This document shows, piece by piece, positions 38,221 through 52,426 of a stretch of 64,000 nt of DNA. Origin of the DNA: Varroa destructor (Eukaryota; Arthropoda; Arachnida; Mesostigmata; Varroidae); NCBI RefSeq assembly GCF_002443255.2, contig NW_019211456.1, positions 35,961,795 through 36,025,794 on the forward strand. Reading direction: 5' to 3'. The stretch's first letter is position 1, and each line of letters starts with the position of its first letter. The notes below the pieces were generated by a model. The model made no database searches. It was not told where the DNA came from and worked only from the letters and a program-made list of their open reading frames with translations. Position numbers and translations under genes: made by a program.

Positions 38221-39613
38221 AGCAACGTTTACAGTGGTACTGACCATGGCAGTACACTCACACAGACAAACAACTTCGAAAGAGAAAAGCAGTCAGCCCA
38301 AAGACGGGGTTTAAATACAGACCCACAATGGCGTTAACGGCCGCATTTGTGTAACAGGGTATATCAAATCCGGCACTGGGTCGGAATGTTCACCGAGGTT
38401 TCAAGCATTTGCCACCCTTTCCTCTAGCTGTTTTGGTATCTTCTAGCTAGTGGCTGCTAGTTTAATGCTGTTGAATGGGAGATACTTTGGAAGAGGTATT
38501 GCAGTAGCGGAGGGTGTATCTGGCCGGACAGATTTCTAAAGCTTGGAAGTCGAACAGCCAACAGAAATGGTTTTTATTATTAACCAATTAAACTCTAAGG
38601 GAGCTTCAGCGCAGGATAACTTCGCGGGGAGAGCTAAAAAACTGATTGCTACTTCGGGGGACTTATCGTGTATGGAACGTTATCAAAATACTTCGGCGAA
38701 AGGCTTTGGACCAATTCAATGGACTATTTGCCAAGTTAGTCGAATTGCGAAGATAGCATCTCCATAACTGCTACCAAAACTACTGCGAAATGTTGGAAAG
38801 AATCATTAGTGGCTACTGCAAATGGCGCTTAATCGTCAATAGGGCCTATTGTCTCTAGGTAATGCGGATGAGTAGGTAGGCATGTGGGCATCGTGGATCT
38901 CTAATAGAAATGTACGCATGCCGTACATACGTGAAACAGTATGTTGATTTGGATCATTTCTGATAACATCGCAATTTCCCAATGTACTACAGCTTTGACT
39001 GGACATAAACCAAGGTCGCCAATGGCCCTGTTCATTCAAGGAGAGTCGTGACACTGCGTACATGTTAATGGCTGTAGGACAAAGTGATTCGTAAAATTTC
39101 CGGTATGCTCATTAATAGGCCTAGTAATAATAATAATAATTTAAATGATTTTATTTCCAACAAACAAAAAGGCGTTGAAGACGTCATAAGATCTGGCACA
39201 GGTTTGTCCAAGTTGTGAAAAAAGTACCAGTTCAACATTAAAAAAAAACTGTTTTTACTTAAAACGAATGCTTCTCTTGTGTGAGTTCATGTTAAAAATC
39301 TATCGCCCGTTTTGTTCCACAGAGTTTAAATGCTTTTATTTCAGCAATCTTGCCTAACCTTATTAGAGCTTCACTTAACTCTATCGATTCAAAGCGTGAC
39401 TTAGTCATAGCTTACATACATATCGTCACATTATCTTCATACTACACGGCGAGCAAAAGGTTCTATAGGAGAAATCATGTCTTTTTTTAACTTTCTACAA
39501 AGTTACATTAGAGTATTTACAAAGAAGAACTGAGTAGGAGCTCCTGGCGAAGAAAGACATAAATGCACGATAAATAAAAAATGTTGTGAGTTTACAATTA
39601 AAGCAAGCGCTTC

Positions 39614-39637
39614 TTTTTTTTTTTTTTTTTTTTTTTT
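39614..39637 (+). repeat. Poly(T) run of 24
   Basis: This uninterrupted run of 24 T follows GCGCTTC and is the longest homopolymer in the window. It could be the reverse-strand A tail of a retroposed copy, but the adjacent 100 bp downstream shows no recognisable element. Confidence 0.95.
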
Positions 39638-39984
39638 ATATAATTCCTAACCTTTAGCTCATAACTGTGGTCCTATTATTCGACGTTAAAAATTTAAATA
39701 CTGTAGAATTTAGATGCGTAGAATAGAGTTTGCGTAACTGTTTTTTGTCGCTATCTGAATTTTAAAAAGTGACGCTATGTACGATAGCTGAGTAACCTTA
39801 TCGTACTTTTGCTTAACAAGTTTTTGCACTATAAATTATTAGAAATCCGCGTATTCGTACACATGTCAAGTGAAACCAAAGTATCGTGTTTTTTTCACGT
39901 AGAGTCAGATATTGTTATTACATATGGTATGTGGACAAAAAACTATGCAATTGTATCGATATAACGCATCATTTGTACAGAACA

Positions 39985-39986
<2 letters not shown>

Positions 39987-40044
<58 letters not shown>
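39987..40044. repeat. (AT)n microsatellite, 58 bp with one G interruption
   Basis: Alternating A and T run from 39987 to 40044, broken only by a G at 40019. The tract is self-complementary, can extrude cruciforms and is likely polymorphic. It gives runs of isoleucine/tyrosine in shadow frames on both strands. Confidence 0.95.
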
Positions 40045-40047
<3 letters not shown>

Positions 40048-42000
40048 GATGGGCCTAGCATTTATCGGTCCAATTGCAGGATCCACATTGGATGCGTACC
40101 CTTTTGTACCGGCCGAAGGGTACAACTGGTGCGCTCACTAACAAGGCATTTGGTCATCGCGAAGCAGCATTCAAATGGCCGGTTACGTTAGAAGAGTAGA
40201 GAGATCCTATCATCAACTGCCAATAGCTACATCAGTATCAGCATTGTTGGTGACAGTAGGTACTTGCTTCGAATTTTCGATGTTCTTACAGCTTATACAG
40301 ATCGACATGGTGTACGTTGACATCATGGAAACACAGCGTAAAAAGACAAGTCTCAAAGTTTTACTAAAAGGGGGCAGAGCTTACTGGTCGCCTAATGGGT
40401 TGCAGTTTCGTAGATATAGATTCTACTCTTGGAAACGAACTCACCCGTTAGACATTGAATATCTGGACCATAACCACTCGATCCAATCCTTTCGGCTCCG
40501 TTCTCCGAGGGTTCCATAACAAACTATGGTAGCTAGGAAATGGGACGCGTACCTCCTTATATACACTATAACATAAATGACAATCGTTTCGCAGAGCCCT
40601 GGGCGATTTTATTGTTTTGCTGTTTGATTATTTCTATAAGGACAAGCCTAGTTCGTGCAAAACGGCTTCTTTCAACTGACTATGGAAGGCCAAGGACTGT
40701 TACTGATTTGCAGAGAACGTCTGCCATGTCTAGCTATTCTACCAATTAAAAGAACTATCAAACACGCATATCGCCAGATTGCATTGCCAGTAGGCCCATC
40801 ATTGTTTATTTCTAAGGAGAAAAGTGCAGTGGAAACGAAAATAGAAAACCTCAGAGTGACATCGCCTACTACGTCGTTTATTATGAACCGACGACAAGCG
40901 CCAATCATAGACAAATGAATTACACCAGTCGATGAAAGTTGGCCGGCCACCTAGTTAGCTGATTTTTGATCTCGATAAGATGGATATGTATTACTGGTAG
41001 AGAAAGAAAACCTATGGTGGCACCGTTCTTCCCGTTTTTTGTCAAATCCTGAATCATGTTTTCTACCCCATTGTCCAGCAAAACGATCAACAAAAGCAAT
41101 GCCAACGTCTTTTCCCTATATCGATAGAAATGACATGCGCAGGGTTGCCACGGTGGACGGCACCAGCTGGTTTTGCTAATGCTTCCTCCTACTGCTTTTA
41201 CTGTTGATAGTGACTCTATTTTTCACAGAATTACTTGTAGGCCGAAATACGGATCGCGAGCCAGTCCCGTGCACGGTGTAGGCGGCAGATGAAAGTGGCC
41301 TGCTTTTCTTGTACCCCCACAGCCGTTGTAGTGTGAAGGAGTGTAGTGCATACGTCCGCTTAATTCGTTTTCCAACTTGCTATTGTCGCCTTTCGTTGCC
41401 GCCTTCGTGCGAGCGAAAACGGCCCCAGCGAGCTGGCCTCTGCCGTCATCGTTAACAACTGATGGCTGGAGCCATGAACGAATTTCACAGTGGAGTTTGG
41501 CAAGAAGCAAGAACGACGAAATAGAGGCCATGGGATATGTCGGATAAGATGGTCAACATCCATTCCATGGGCTGTAAACAGATGCGTGCCAAGAGATGGC
41601 GTGGAACCCCACGTGGCGGTGTTCATAATAGATAGTTTTGACAAAACTCAAATAATTATGATTGCCCCCCTAGTGAAACTCAAAAAAATCCTAATACATT
41701 TTAAAAAAGCACGGTATTCTAATTTTAGCTTTGGGGAACTATAACATGTAAATAAAAATAGTGAAGTTTTGGGTCGAAAAGTGAAGAAAAAACAACCTTA
41801 TAAGGCTATCCATATTTTTCACACACTCATGATGTCAGAGATTCATACACGTGAGGACGCTAAGTGTTGCCTCACCGAAGGGTCACCCAGTTCGGTTATT
41901 CTCCAATGTAGCAAAATGTGTACATGGCTCACCTGACCTATTATCAGCTAAAAACCCTTCGAAAATACGACTGCACTGCAATTGCTCTCCTCCGCTGAGT

Positions 42001-45000
42001 CTCCATATTAATAATCGCTTTGCCCAGGGGAACCGGAACGAGATTTTAACAACTTCCGTTCTGACGCTGTTTGAATGGCGTTCTTGAACGGGGAGATTCC
42101 TATGCCTTGCTTGATGGCTAATGGCGGCTTCGGGCGTTTTTCAAAAAGTACGAGGCACTTCGGCGCTCCTGTCGGGCCGTCTTTCTGACGAGCGAGCCTT
42201 GGACGAAGCCGCGCCATGAAATCAACTCATTTTGGGTACATTGCCACATAGATCCCCTTCGCAATTTCTTTTCAGCTAGTTTGGTTTGTTCCTTTTTATG
42301 GTATGTGTCAGAGTTTGGTCGATTGTTCAGTGCTCCGGTCATGTAGCGCAGCAGCATAACGGGGTGGTACTGTGAAGCGTCGTGCTGACTGTTATTGTAT
42401 TCCAATGTGGGTGATGGCATCGCTGAAGTTTGCCGGTGTCCTCGCACATGATGCCAGTACGATGATCGGGATAAAAAGGCGGCTGCTTTCACCTCCGCAC
42501 TGACGAATCGTCTTCGGTGGGAAAGTCCAGTGCATTAATGAACATGGGGGCCGACGACGTCGATGACAACGACAACAATAGCGCTGAACCTTTTGTGCCG
42601 CATGTGGGGGGATTAACCCGAGAAAAGGCTTGCGATAGTCTCGGCCGGAATTAAGGAAAGATCAGTTAGAGATAGCGAGGGCCATCATAAACATAGATCT
42701 GGCAAAAGCGATAAAGCCGAATAAAAAGCCGACGTGATAGGCTTAAATAAAGGAAGGACGAGAGATTTCGTAGACTAATAGCAAAAAAAGTCTCTTACTT
42801 ACTTATTGTAAATGAGAGGTTTTTTTATCGTCGATAAATTTTCTACAGCACCAATGTAGCAGGATGGTTTGCATGCAGTTTGTGACTCTTCGGGGCTTTA
42901 TATTTTACCAAATATAAAAGCTTAAATACATCCGCAGAGTAAGTTGAACGCTGTGCAACTAATGCATACATGGTGAAATAACGTTTGAGCTAATTGCCAA
43001 GTGTCAATTTTGTTTGAATGTATCGTCAGCAATTCTTGCGTGGGGGTTATTTTGGAAACGCTTTTAGATAGAGTTACTTCAAATGCAGAGGATAAACGGT
43101 GACACAGGCTGGCAAGCGACCAATAGGAAGCTCGATGCTACATAGAACAACCCTCTAGAGGCTTGTGCGGGCAGTTATCTGGACGTGACCTGGGTCTGTC
43201 GCTTTCTCCTGCATTAACACGTGTATATTGACTAAGTGGTAACCAAAAAAGCCTATAGGATATCGCTTTACTACTCAACCAACGAATGTTTACCAAACAA
43301 TCTTAGAGTGGATATCACGGTTTCATTTGTAGAACTGCTTCCATCCGAAAGACTAAAGCTGGGGGTATGTTTGGCTAGTATTAACAGGTTTTGAATGTAA
43401 ACTCGTGATCTTGCTAACACAAGTTTTCGTCTTTCGAGTTCCTCAGAAATCTACTTCGAGCTGACTATAAGATGCGTCAGGCTTGTTTTTTTTCGTAGCC
43501 GTAGATTTAGCAATCGCCCTACCTTTCGAATCGAGACAAAAGATGAGAACATGACTTTTTTTATCCGTCAAGTCTTGAAGTTCCATTTATATTGTGTAAA
43601 TTTACAAGACAGGTCACATGTTAGAAGATATCTGCATTTTGCGATACTTTATCATAGAGACGGCGATTCACTAACCTAGTACGTTATCCGGAGTGGCATA
43701 CTATCACTACCAAAAGATTAATCTCATTCTTTATTTCGATTTGACCATACACGCCATTCCTGCACGCCTATCGATGACTACTCATTAAGGTGAAATCCGT
43801 TTCTGCTAGGTTCTTTACAAAACTGGCCACTTTACTACTTCGAATTTTGTAGCAAAATATATGTAGTTGAGCTTTGTTTTCAATAGTAGTAAAAATAGTA
43901 ATCATTGGTATAATTATCACCATTATTACGTAAGTGTTCACTGTGTTATACGGTACCGTCAGGTAGTTACTCTAACTCGAGTGCAGCCTACCTGCTAGTC
44001 TCTAGTGTTTTCAAGAACAGAAAAAGTCATTGTAAAACTGTGCTGGTTATTTCTGTTCCCGCTACCATATGTTTCGGGACCAAATAATGGCTCTATGCTA
44101 CGGGCATACGGTGGACCATGCCGTTCTATGGCACTATGTTCCATCGTGTTTAGTCTGTTTACTCAATCCCGTCACTTAGACGTTCGACCGACATAGCAGT
44201 ACAGCAAAAGCGCTATCGGTGAACTAATAGCAAATGACTTCCTCGACTCAGCGAGCCGGACGCATTAGCCAGCATATCTGTCTCGAGTCGATTTCTTCGA
44301 ATTAGAATAGAGTACCGAGGAGCGCAAGTGAAGCGAGGATTCTAACGCAAGGGGTCGAAGTGGGTTACCGGATCCCTGACTGGCTGGCAAGCACGACAGT
44401 CACGGATACTTCAGTTGATCAATGAGACCGAAACAACGGACAGGGGCGAGACGAACAATGTGCCTATAATTTGAGCTGCAGAGCATCCATAGATTCGGCA
44501 ACGTTCTAGCCTCACACGGTCAGGTCAACTCAAGGAGTTCCGAGGACGCCGACTAACGGCAGCAATAAGTTCCTCGGCTCATTCATTGTAATGCTTCAGC
44601 TACTGCATTGACTACCTTCTACAGCTGCCGCGATCGTGTTCCCCCTCCTGGGGAGATGATCTATGGCCCCGTCATCCCCTTACCGGCTATTTGTGTCTCA
44701 TGAAAGATATGTACGGCTTCGGCGTCGTATGGAGAGGATCTATTAGGGTTTCCTTAGTTATTTGGTACTGCGAGTCGTCCAAAATTTACCGCCCTTCGGC
44801 AAGATCCCCTATAAGGTTCGCTGAAATATTCTTGAGTCATTTGACGTATTGCTTATGGGTCGCACACTTAGGATAAGTTTTGCTTTGAAGCGATGCAGAT
44901 TACAGTCTTTGATGGCGACGCAGACAGCAGGAGAAATAGCACGAGTAATAGCGACAACCCAATCTAAGAGAACGCGAACGAGTTCGACAAGTGGGTTTAG

Positions 45001-48000
45001 GAAGGTGACCCTGAGTGTCCGATCTTGGGGACTCAGGGCGCTTTGGATTTGGAGAAAACCCTTGTTTGTGGGAAAGCCTGAAAAGCAAGAAAGGCAACCC
45101 TGTTAGTTACTGCGTAGAGGAATCAGAAAGGTCATTCTGAATACGATGGCCCGCAATGAGAAAGAACGTTACAGTTGATCAAACCTAACACTGCGTACGG
45201 CAATAATATGGAAACGTTACAGAAAGAAAGTATTTCTACTGCGTAACATTGCGTCCACTGACCGCTAGCGTTTTTCCCCCTAGTTTTTTCATTGTACATC
45301 ATTGTATTATTCCTTTATTTCTTTCTCTAGGCTGTACGAAGCAAGTTGTTTGGTATTTTAAATTGAGATAATGAGCCTTCAACTTTTCCAGCTTTTTTTA
45401 TGAGCAGTTATTTTCAATTGAAGTATGCATTATTGTTGTTTAGAACCTTTTGTCACGCGGTTGCAGAGTTTGTGTGGGATGCGAAAGCTTATGAAGCCGA
45501 AGATGAATTTGACCTTACGCATAGATTTTAACAATTCTATTACAAAATGTTCAAAGTTTTGAAAAAAAACAGTAATCTATGTGAGTAATGCATGGTAAAT
45601 AGGGCGGATGATAGATAGCCTTCAAGGGCGCTCCGGCATTTTTGCCCGAGTAATTCTTGCGGTATGAAGTCTATCGTTCTCATGCAATAAGAGTCGCTTA
45701 ATCTGTTCTCTAGGCTTGGCTCCCTAATGCGTGCTTTATTACCTTCTCTGAATGTTGACTGTATACTTAATACATAATCGATCAACTAGCTCGTACTAGC
45801 ACAAAATGCAAACCGCGAGATATTGTACGTATAACTTTGCTCAAGAATGATGTCCTCCCTTAGTTGAGATCGTCTGCGATTTTTTCGTACAGTTTCACGA
45901 TTGTATGCATTAATGAATCGCTCTTATAACATAATACCAGTGAGAACCAAACGTCTTTACGTCTCTGTTTTTGAACGCCACTCAAAAGGGGTGCTATGCG
46001 ATACTCCTAAGTCTATTTTTTTTTTAATTTTATCGAATTGTATGAGGTAAAACAATATAGTATTTTCTGCATACACAACGCATGAGTGCGAATACCTGTT
46101 ACTGCACTTTGATATGGGTTGACTTCTACCTTAGCTTTGTCATCTTTCTTTGCATAGAGACTTCTATATCTCGTTTTCAAGTACTAAATCCCCTTCCGCC
46201 GCCTAAGATGCTTGATATCAACCGCTTTTAATAGTAGGCCTTTCATGGTAAGTTGCTCTCGCTGCTGTAGTTCTACAAGACAGAGCTTATATTCTTAAGC
46301 AACATTAATTTTTTGATTTTCCATCGCTAATTGCGATGCGCCAGCTAGGAGCCCAAATGGCATATAAGTGATCTCGAACGTCAAAAACTATATTTTGAGA
46401 ACAAAAAAAAGTACTGTAAAGTGTTGCCCCTTCTAATATAAAGTTATCGCGAAATATGGAATCAGTTTTTGCCACACTGAATAACCTAATACAATACAAT
46501 ATGCCCTATTTATTAAGATCTGTTTCGTACTAATGTGCATTGGCAAATTCAAGCTAGCATGTCTCTAGACTTGATGTCCCTATGTTGACTAGTTCAATGA
46601 CCCTTTTTCTCGTGGCTAAAGAGTGTTCTTATGCACATTCGCATTTATGGGGAAACGGACGCGTCTACCAACTCAATAAGCAAGTTCTAGACGCGGAAAA
46701 AAGAAGGGCAGCATCTATCCAGGCTGATCCTGCTTCAGTTCTATTTCACCGCAGATTAAATGTAGAATATACACGTAAATACAAAGCTATTATATGGGCA
46801 CTATTATATGGGGCATTATTAAGTGATGCAGCAAGACACATTCCAACGGCACACCTCACAGTGGGAAAAAGAAGGTCAAGAAGTGCAGGCTTGCTATATA
46901 TTTGCACTAAGACTGGCAAGCTTATATTATTTGTAATCATATGAGGTATACTACTTCAGTTACCTAAGAGATCCACATGCTATTGATCGCTCAGTACTCC
47001 GCTACGTCAGACCAGGGCGTAGCATTAGGCAGCGTTATACGAAGCTGTTTTGTATCAAAAAAATCGGGTGGATTGAATAAACTGATCTAGCCTTTTGAAG
47101 ATCTGCTAGAAATATATTTTGCCTTGCAAAGTAGAAAGAACATTCTCACTCTATTTGTCCTGCTTTCATGTCAGAATTAGTCCACTAAAAACTATTTTTA
47201 ATCTGACTAGTGGATATAGGCTGATGATTGGCCTCGATCAAGACCAGGCACAGCATTCTGCAAAATAGACCTCACGAGGTTGTGGTTTACGATGGGATCG
47301 TCACGGACGTCAAGGCAGAGCTTAACCTAGGTTCGTATTCTTGCTCAGCCGTTCGATCTTCGTTTGGCGCCGTTGTAGCTTAACCTTACTCAATAGAAAG
47401 TAGCGACTCTGGTTGATTTTCTCCAGACTAGTTTCGTTGCTCGGCTATTTTGAATTGCCTCATAGTTATTTGTTGTGTTGTTTAAATTTTAGCAGTGAAA
47501 CGTTTGTGCTGTTTGTTGTACGTGGGTACATAGTAAGCCAATACGACGTCCACTAATTCATTACATAATATATAGCATCAGTAAACGCCTCCATCTTCTG
47601 GCTTCTTGCACACAAAAGAAGAAACTAGGACGACGGCTGCTTTGGGAGATGATGACTTTTTGTTGTGGGTCCTCGTTTCGACCAGTAAAGCAACGACATT
47701 GTCGTTACCGTCCGTGATACGCTTCGTGCTGCTAACACGGCTACATTAAGGTCCTGCGGCCTTAAGCATTGTGATGTCGTTAGCTCGTCTACATTCGTGA
47801 GCAGAGAAATGGTCTACCGCTCTTCGTATTCCCCGTTCGTCATTGTCTCTTCCTCTACAGTGGCAGTGGCCTTTGCACTCGGTCAAAAATCATTAGCTTG
47901 TCGGTACGCGTCAACCCACCTCTCCGTACGTATCGTATCACGAAAGTTCTCTCTGTATTCTATTCCCCAGTTGTTGAGGCGATAAAGAGAAAGTGTTGAG
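42001..48000. other. No gene recognised
   Basis: GC-richer patches lie at 42.0-42.6 and 44.2-45.1 kb with overlapping frames on both strands. The frame at 46582-46944 (+, 120 codons, reading NKQVLDAEKRRAASIQADPA in its middle) is the most protein-like by composition. It has no partner exons, recognised motif or codon signature that I could defend. Confidence 0.4.
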
Positions 48001-51000
48001 TGAACTCGCTTGTTCGTGCGACAAATCGTATATATATATATGGTATATACTTTAAATACGTGTCAAGTCAGCTATTCATCTTACACATTGATATCATAAG
48101 GCCACGTATACGTTAGGTGGAGAGCACTGACCTTTATCGGCCATTGGTACAGAGCTGCACCCAGTATCGTTCCGTTTTGCTTTCTCTAAACTGCCTCTAC
48201 TAAATTTGGCAGAAAAATCGGTTTTTGATTTTTCATTCCATTGGTTTTATCAGCCGGAGACCTAAAGCGACGTTAGTATATGCGTATGATGTATATGCGT
48301 ACACGATTATGCGTTCAAATTGGAGAGAAAGGTCGGAAGATTTTGTATTAATATTTAACGTAATTGTATGTAGATCATTTAAGCGACATTTAGTGAGTTT
48401 ACGTTAAGCACTATCGCTTAACGCACACTTACTGTAAAAACGTTACTTATAGATTAACGAAGATATAAATTACTAGTGAGTGGCTTAGGATTAGAATTGA
48501 GGCTGCAGTCGGGGTGGATAGTGGCTATAGTGGTGAATAAGCATGGCCGTCAGGAATGACACCTTTAGCTAAAAAAAAAAAAAAGTTGAAGTGTGTTTTT
48601 GCATAGATACAGCCCTAGAAGGAAAGCGTGCAAGAAATTTTCATCTAAACCGACCAATACGTATATATAGGTATATATTACCACTTAGACTACTTGCACA
48701 AGGACTACTCTTTCGTTCAAGTTAGAAGATCCTTTTTTAATTCTATCTTTTTACTCATAACGGTGACTATACATTAACCAGCAGCCTACACCTCCATCAG
48801 TAGTGAAACCTAGTGGCAGCTTCCGCTGCCATGCGTCATGCTACTGGCCGTCAACCCAGTCAGTCCGGGACCATCTTTAGGCGCTACCGTCCTGCCAAAA
48901 GTGCTCCTGCACCCTGCACGCTTAAAGGGCGCATGAATTGGCAGAACGATTACGGCTACTTGCGCTTTTGTCCAACGACCAGTGTCGTTGAACCTTTTCT
49001 GGTATTTCGAATTTTTCAGTTTCACCTACATTTATACCTACTCATGTAGATTTTTTTTTCGAAAAATTCGAACGTAAATAGTTGCTTCTTCAGTTACTAT
49101 TGGCTATTTCCTGGTAGCGTCTAATAATGATGTTCTGTGAAACAAATGAGGCATTACATAAGTTGCGCTTCGCCATAACACGCGCTTTAATACGCTAATG
49201 CGATCGAAATAAGAAATGAAAGTTTTGGATTTTACTTTGGTTATAGGTTGTCGGTCAAACCAGGTTTCTTTTAGTTGATGAGTGTCAAAAAAAAGTTTAC
49301 GCCCATGTGGTGTGAGCTTAACGTCATTCATACGTTAACTATCTATGGGCACGTCGATAAGATGGGCATAGTTGAACTAAGCAGATTTATTTGAACAATG
49401 GCTCTTTTTAAAAAAAATCATTAGCTGTATGGTGTATTTCCCTTGTTTCTCCCGCTTTCTCCTACCAGCGTCCATGTACGTTAGCATTCGCGGATTGTAA
49501 CTACACTCTATCTAGTAGGCACGTGTCGGTAAGTTGAAAATGTAGGAAGCCAAGTGCTTGGTTTGCCCACTCAAGCTTGTAGCGTTCTCGACTTTATTGC
49601 TTCCGTCGCTACTTTCTTTGAGAGCCAGCAAAAAACTGGGGAGATTTGGAGGACCGCGTCCATTAAAAAGTACGAAAGGCAATGCTATAAAAAGACATTT
49701 CACATCATTCAGTATTTCATCCAGCTAGCTTAGCCTGACTCATACGGCGCCCACTTCTTCTCAGAGGAAACCTTTTACTGGTGTCGCTGCCCCTACCGCC
49801 ACAGCTATGGAGCCCTGCCCCAGGCTGACTTCAGCGTCTGGCCACCCGTTTCTAAGTCGAGCTTTGGCTTCGGCACGATCAGCAGTCTTGAAGGCCTTGT
49901 AGGTCCTAACCGGGTGGGAAACCGCAACAAATTCGCTTTTTCTTTCTTCTCTAGTACGACGGGAACGACTTTTGGGAGATCCGACTCGACGACCGGATTG
50001 CCCCACTGAAGGCTGCGGCCGCAACTTAAGGCGGCTGACATCGCTGACGGAGTCTGCCTTTTCGCTGAATAAAGGGAAAACATTGATCTTGGAAAGAGAC
50101 GACGGATTTCGTAACACCGCATCGAGATGGGCGAGTTGACAGAGACTGCTTGCAGGATTGTATCGCGTCCGGGGGTGGTTGCATCAAAAATGAAAAAAAT
50201 GGTGCGTCGCTAGCAAATGCATAACGACTCAAAGGCTGATGGTAATCCGGCGCTGGCGAAACCCGTGCGGCCGCCGACCAAACAATTTATTCCGTTGTTG
50301 CATCGTTTTAAAGATGAGCTTACCCGCTCTATCAGAGCTTGTTCTTTCTTGATCTCTACGAAGCGTGACCCTATTCTGACTTGACTTGGGCCACGAAGCA
50401 AACAAGCACTTTAGGCATGAGTATGTACATGTTGGTTAAGTTTGTCGGATTGATGATTTGCCATAACAATGAGCTTTTTTGCTTGCCTTCGCCTACTATA
50501 GTGTAGCTTAGCTTTATGCAATCCGGTAGGGCTGTAATACAAAACTATGGATTTTGAAAGTCTTAGCAGTGGCATTATTTTTTCTTACGTTTATTGATTT
50601 AGGCTAATTTAGTTGCTCTAGGTCGCTCTTAAGTTCAAATCTGAACATTTCAACTGAAGGGGGTGTTCGACAAAAATCTGGAAAAAAAAAGGCGAATCGC
50701 GTGATTCAGTGGGAACAGTTGAATAAGGGTTTGCGTGTATACATATGAGTAGATGCCATACGTGATATGTAGAAAACGTATGTTGGATTGCTAAACAACC
50801 CCTTCTGTTCTACTCTGAAATATCTCAGATACACAATATTCTTAAGTTTTAGGTATCTAGCCGACTTCAAAGTCAATTCCGAGTTAGGACACATATGTTT
50901 TCAGCCATCTAACAGAAGTATAGTACTTTTAGAAAAATCTGATTGTTAATTTTCAATACTATGATACATAACTCCTAAACAAGGTACATGATAAATGAAT

Positions 51001-52310
51001 GAAATCTAGGCACATCTTACGAATTGAAGAAAAAGGACACGTACGTTTCCTGATCAGCTTGCGGACAAATCTAATTGAAAATGATAGCAGTGTATGAATC
51101 GACAACTGTCGCATCGTGAACTATGTTCTTTTGCAATTACTTTCTATAGCGCCTGTGACTAAGCTGGCTTTTGATCCTGAAGCGGTGGCAGTGTTCTGCA
51201 GATCTTATCGTAGTCCATCGAATTGAAACGAGAACAGCCTTTTGTTATGGTTTCACTTGGGGCTTGGAGATACGAAGAATTTGCGTACTTTGATAATACT
51301 CAAGAAGGGTGCGGAAGAGACGTGTTATTAAAGTCGTCAGTACATCTATAAGGCAAGCACAATATACTGGCTTAACTAGTGTAATTGGCAAGCCGTATCT
51401 TTCCGCTAACATGGCAGATATAATAGAAACGCGTTGTTTTGACGAAGCTACCTATGCTACATTGCCGAAAGAGTTCGCCTCGTGCCGTCAAAAAGACTAC
51501 GTCGGTCTAGAACGTACAAACGTTTTAGATCGACGCAATCTTTAAAGCGTCTGTGAGAAATTTTTCATATTATAGCACAATGTCATACTCAAAAGGACGT
51601 TTTCACAGTTCAAAGGACTTGGAGACAATTATATAGGGCCAGCATTTATTATTTATAGCCATGAAAGCGTCCAGTGATGGCTTGATTCTGTAGGCCATTA
51701 CGAAATGCACAATTTCTTTCTGCTCGTCACATTGATTCGAAATTCTATGCAAGCCAATTATGACGATGATGACCGTTTTTTTTAGAAAGGCTTTGCGTCA
51801 TGTCTTCTATATATTTCCATCCTAACAAATTTGAGACAAACAAATTTAATAATAATTAATAATTACTTTATTTGCTAGTTACTTCCGCGGTTACCAACTG
51901 TTTCGTTTACTCTGATCAGACACGAAATGGGCCGTTTCTTTTTCAATTTGTCAGGGCTTACGCTGCCTTAGATCGCTGGTTAATACCGAACACTTAAGCA
52001 ATAAGTTACTTTCATCAAAAGGGCGAGAGAAACTTCTCGACGAATTTGTCAGTTGTTCTAGGACCTTTCTCGTTGTTTGGGTTATTAACCACACGGAAAA
52101 AGAAATTAACTGCAAGATAGACTAGTGGCTGTTCGAATCGATACGTTGATGTTGAACTTTTCCTTTGGTCTTCAACTTCTTAGTGACGAATACTTTTTGA
52201 GCGTTCCAAGACAATTTCGTAATCTTCTTTGTCGTTTAAGTGAGTACCTCTTATATGGGTGGTCGACTATTATGGCCGGGATACACATGGAGCTCATCAC
52301 TGGCTCTCTG
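48001..52310. other. No gene recognised; one GC-richer patch open on the minus strand
   Basis: Simple repeats: (TA)n at 48029-48041 and an A run at 48571-48584. TGGCAGC TTCC GCTGCCA near 48812 is a small hairpin. At 49761-50170 the minus strand is open for over 130 codons (reading SLSKINVFPLFSEKADSV and later KSRSRRTREERKSEF), and a second minus frame overlaps it. The first lacks a convincing acceptor, and its best donor is GCG followed by GTAGGG. It could be an exon of a basic protein or chance. Confidence 0.4.
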
Positions 52311-52313
52311 TTT

Positions 52314-52425
52314 CGAGTTCTACATGCGGCATCGCCGTTAGGTATTTCACTAGACGGGTCACTACTCGCAGCACGAAACGAGTCGTGTGTCCATGCCCGA
52401 ATTCGAACCTAGACAATAAACGTGT
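52314..52425 (-). mobile_element. tRNA-derived SINE copy, left arm of a head-to-head pair
   Basis: On the minus strand the B-box-like GGTTCGAATTC (plus 52399-52409) is followed by GGGCATGGACACACGACTCG, the family body. The 3' end at 52314 (plus CGAGTTCTACATGCGGCATC) matches the family's CGAGTTTTACGTCC end. The head is cut short where the opposite copy begins. Confidence 0.78.
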
Positions 52426-52426
52426 A

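Larger units (their letters stand above)
38221..42000. other. No gene recognised; contains the main simple repeats
   Basis: No supported gene. The stretch carries (TAA)n at 39125-39141, a T run at 39614-39637 and the (AT)n block at 39987-40044. Open frames at 40175-40519 (+), 40655-40918 (+), 41223-41531 (-) and 41360-41644 (-) are chance-length and mostly overlap frames on the other strand. Confidence 0.5.

Noticed and set aside
39886..40191. 101-codon plus frame rich in Ile/Tyr
   Set aside because: The run is translation of the (AT)n microsatellite, and the opposite strand gives the same artefact.
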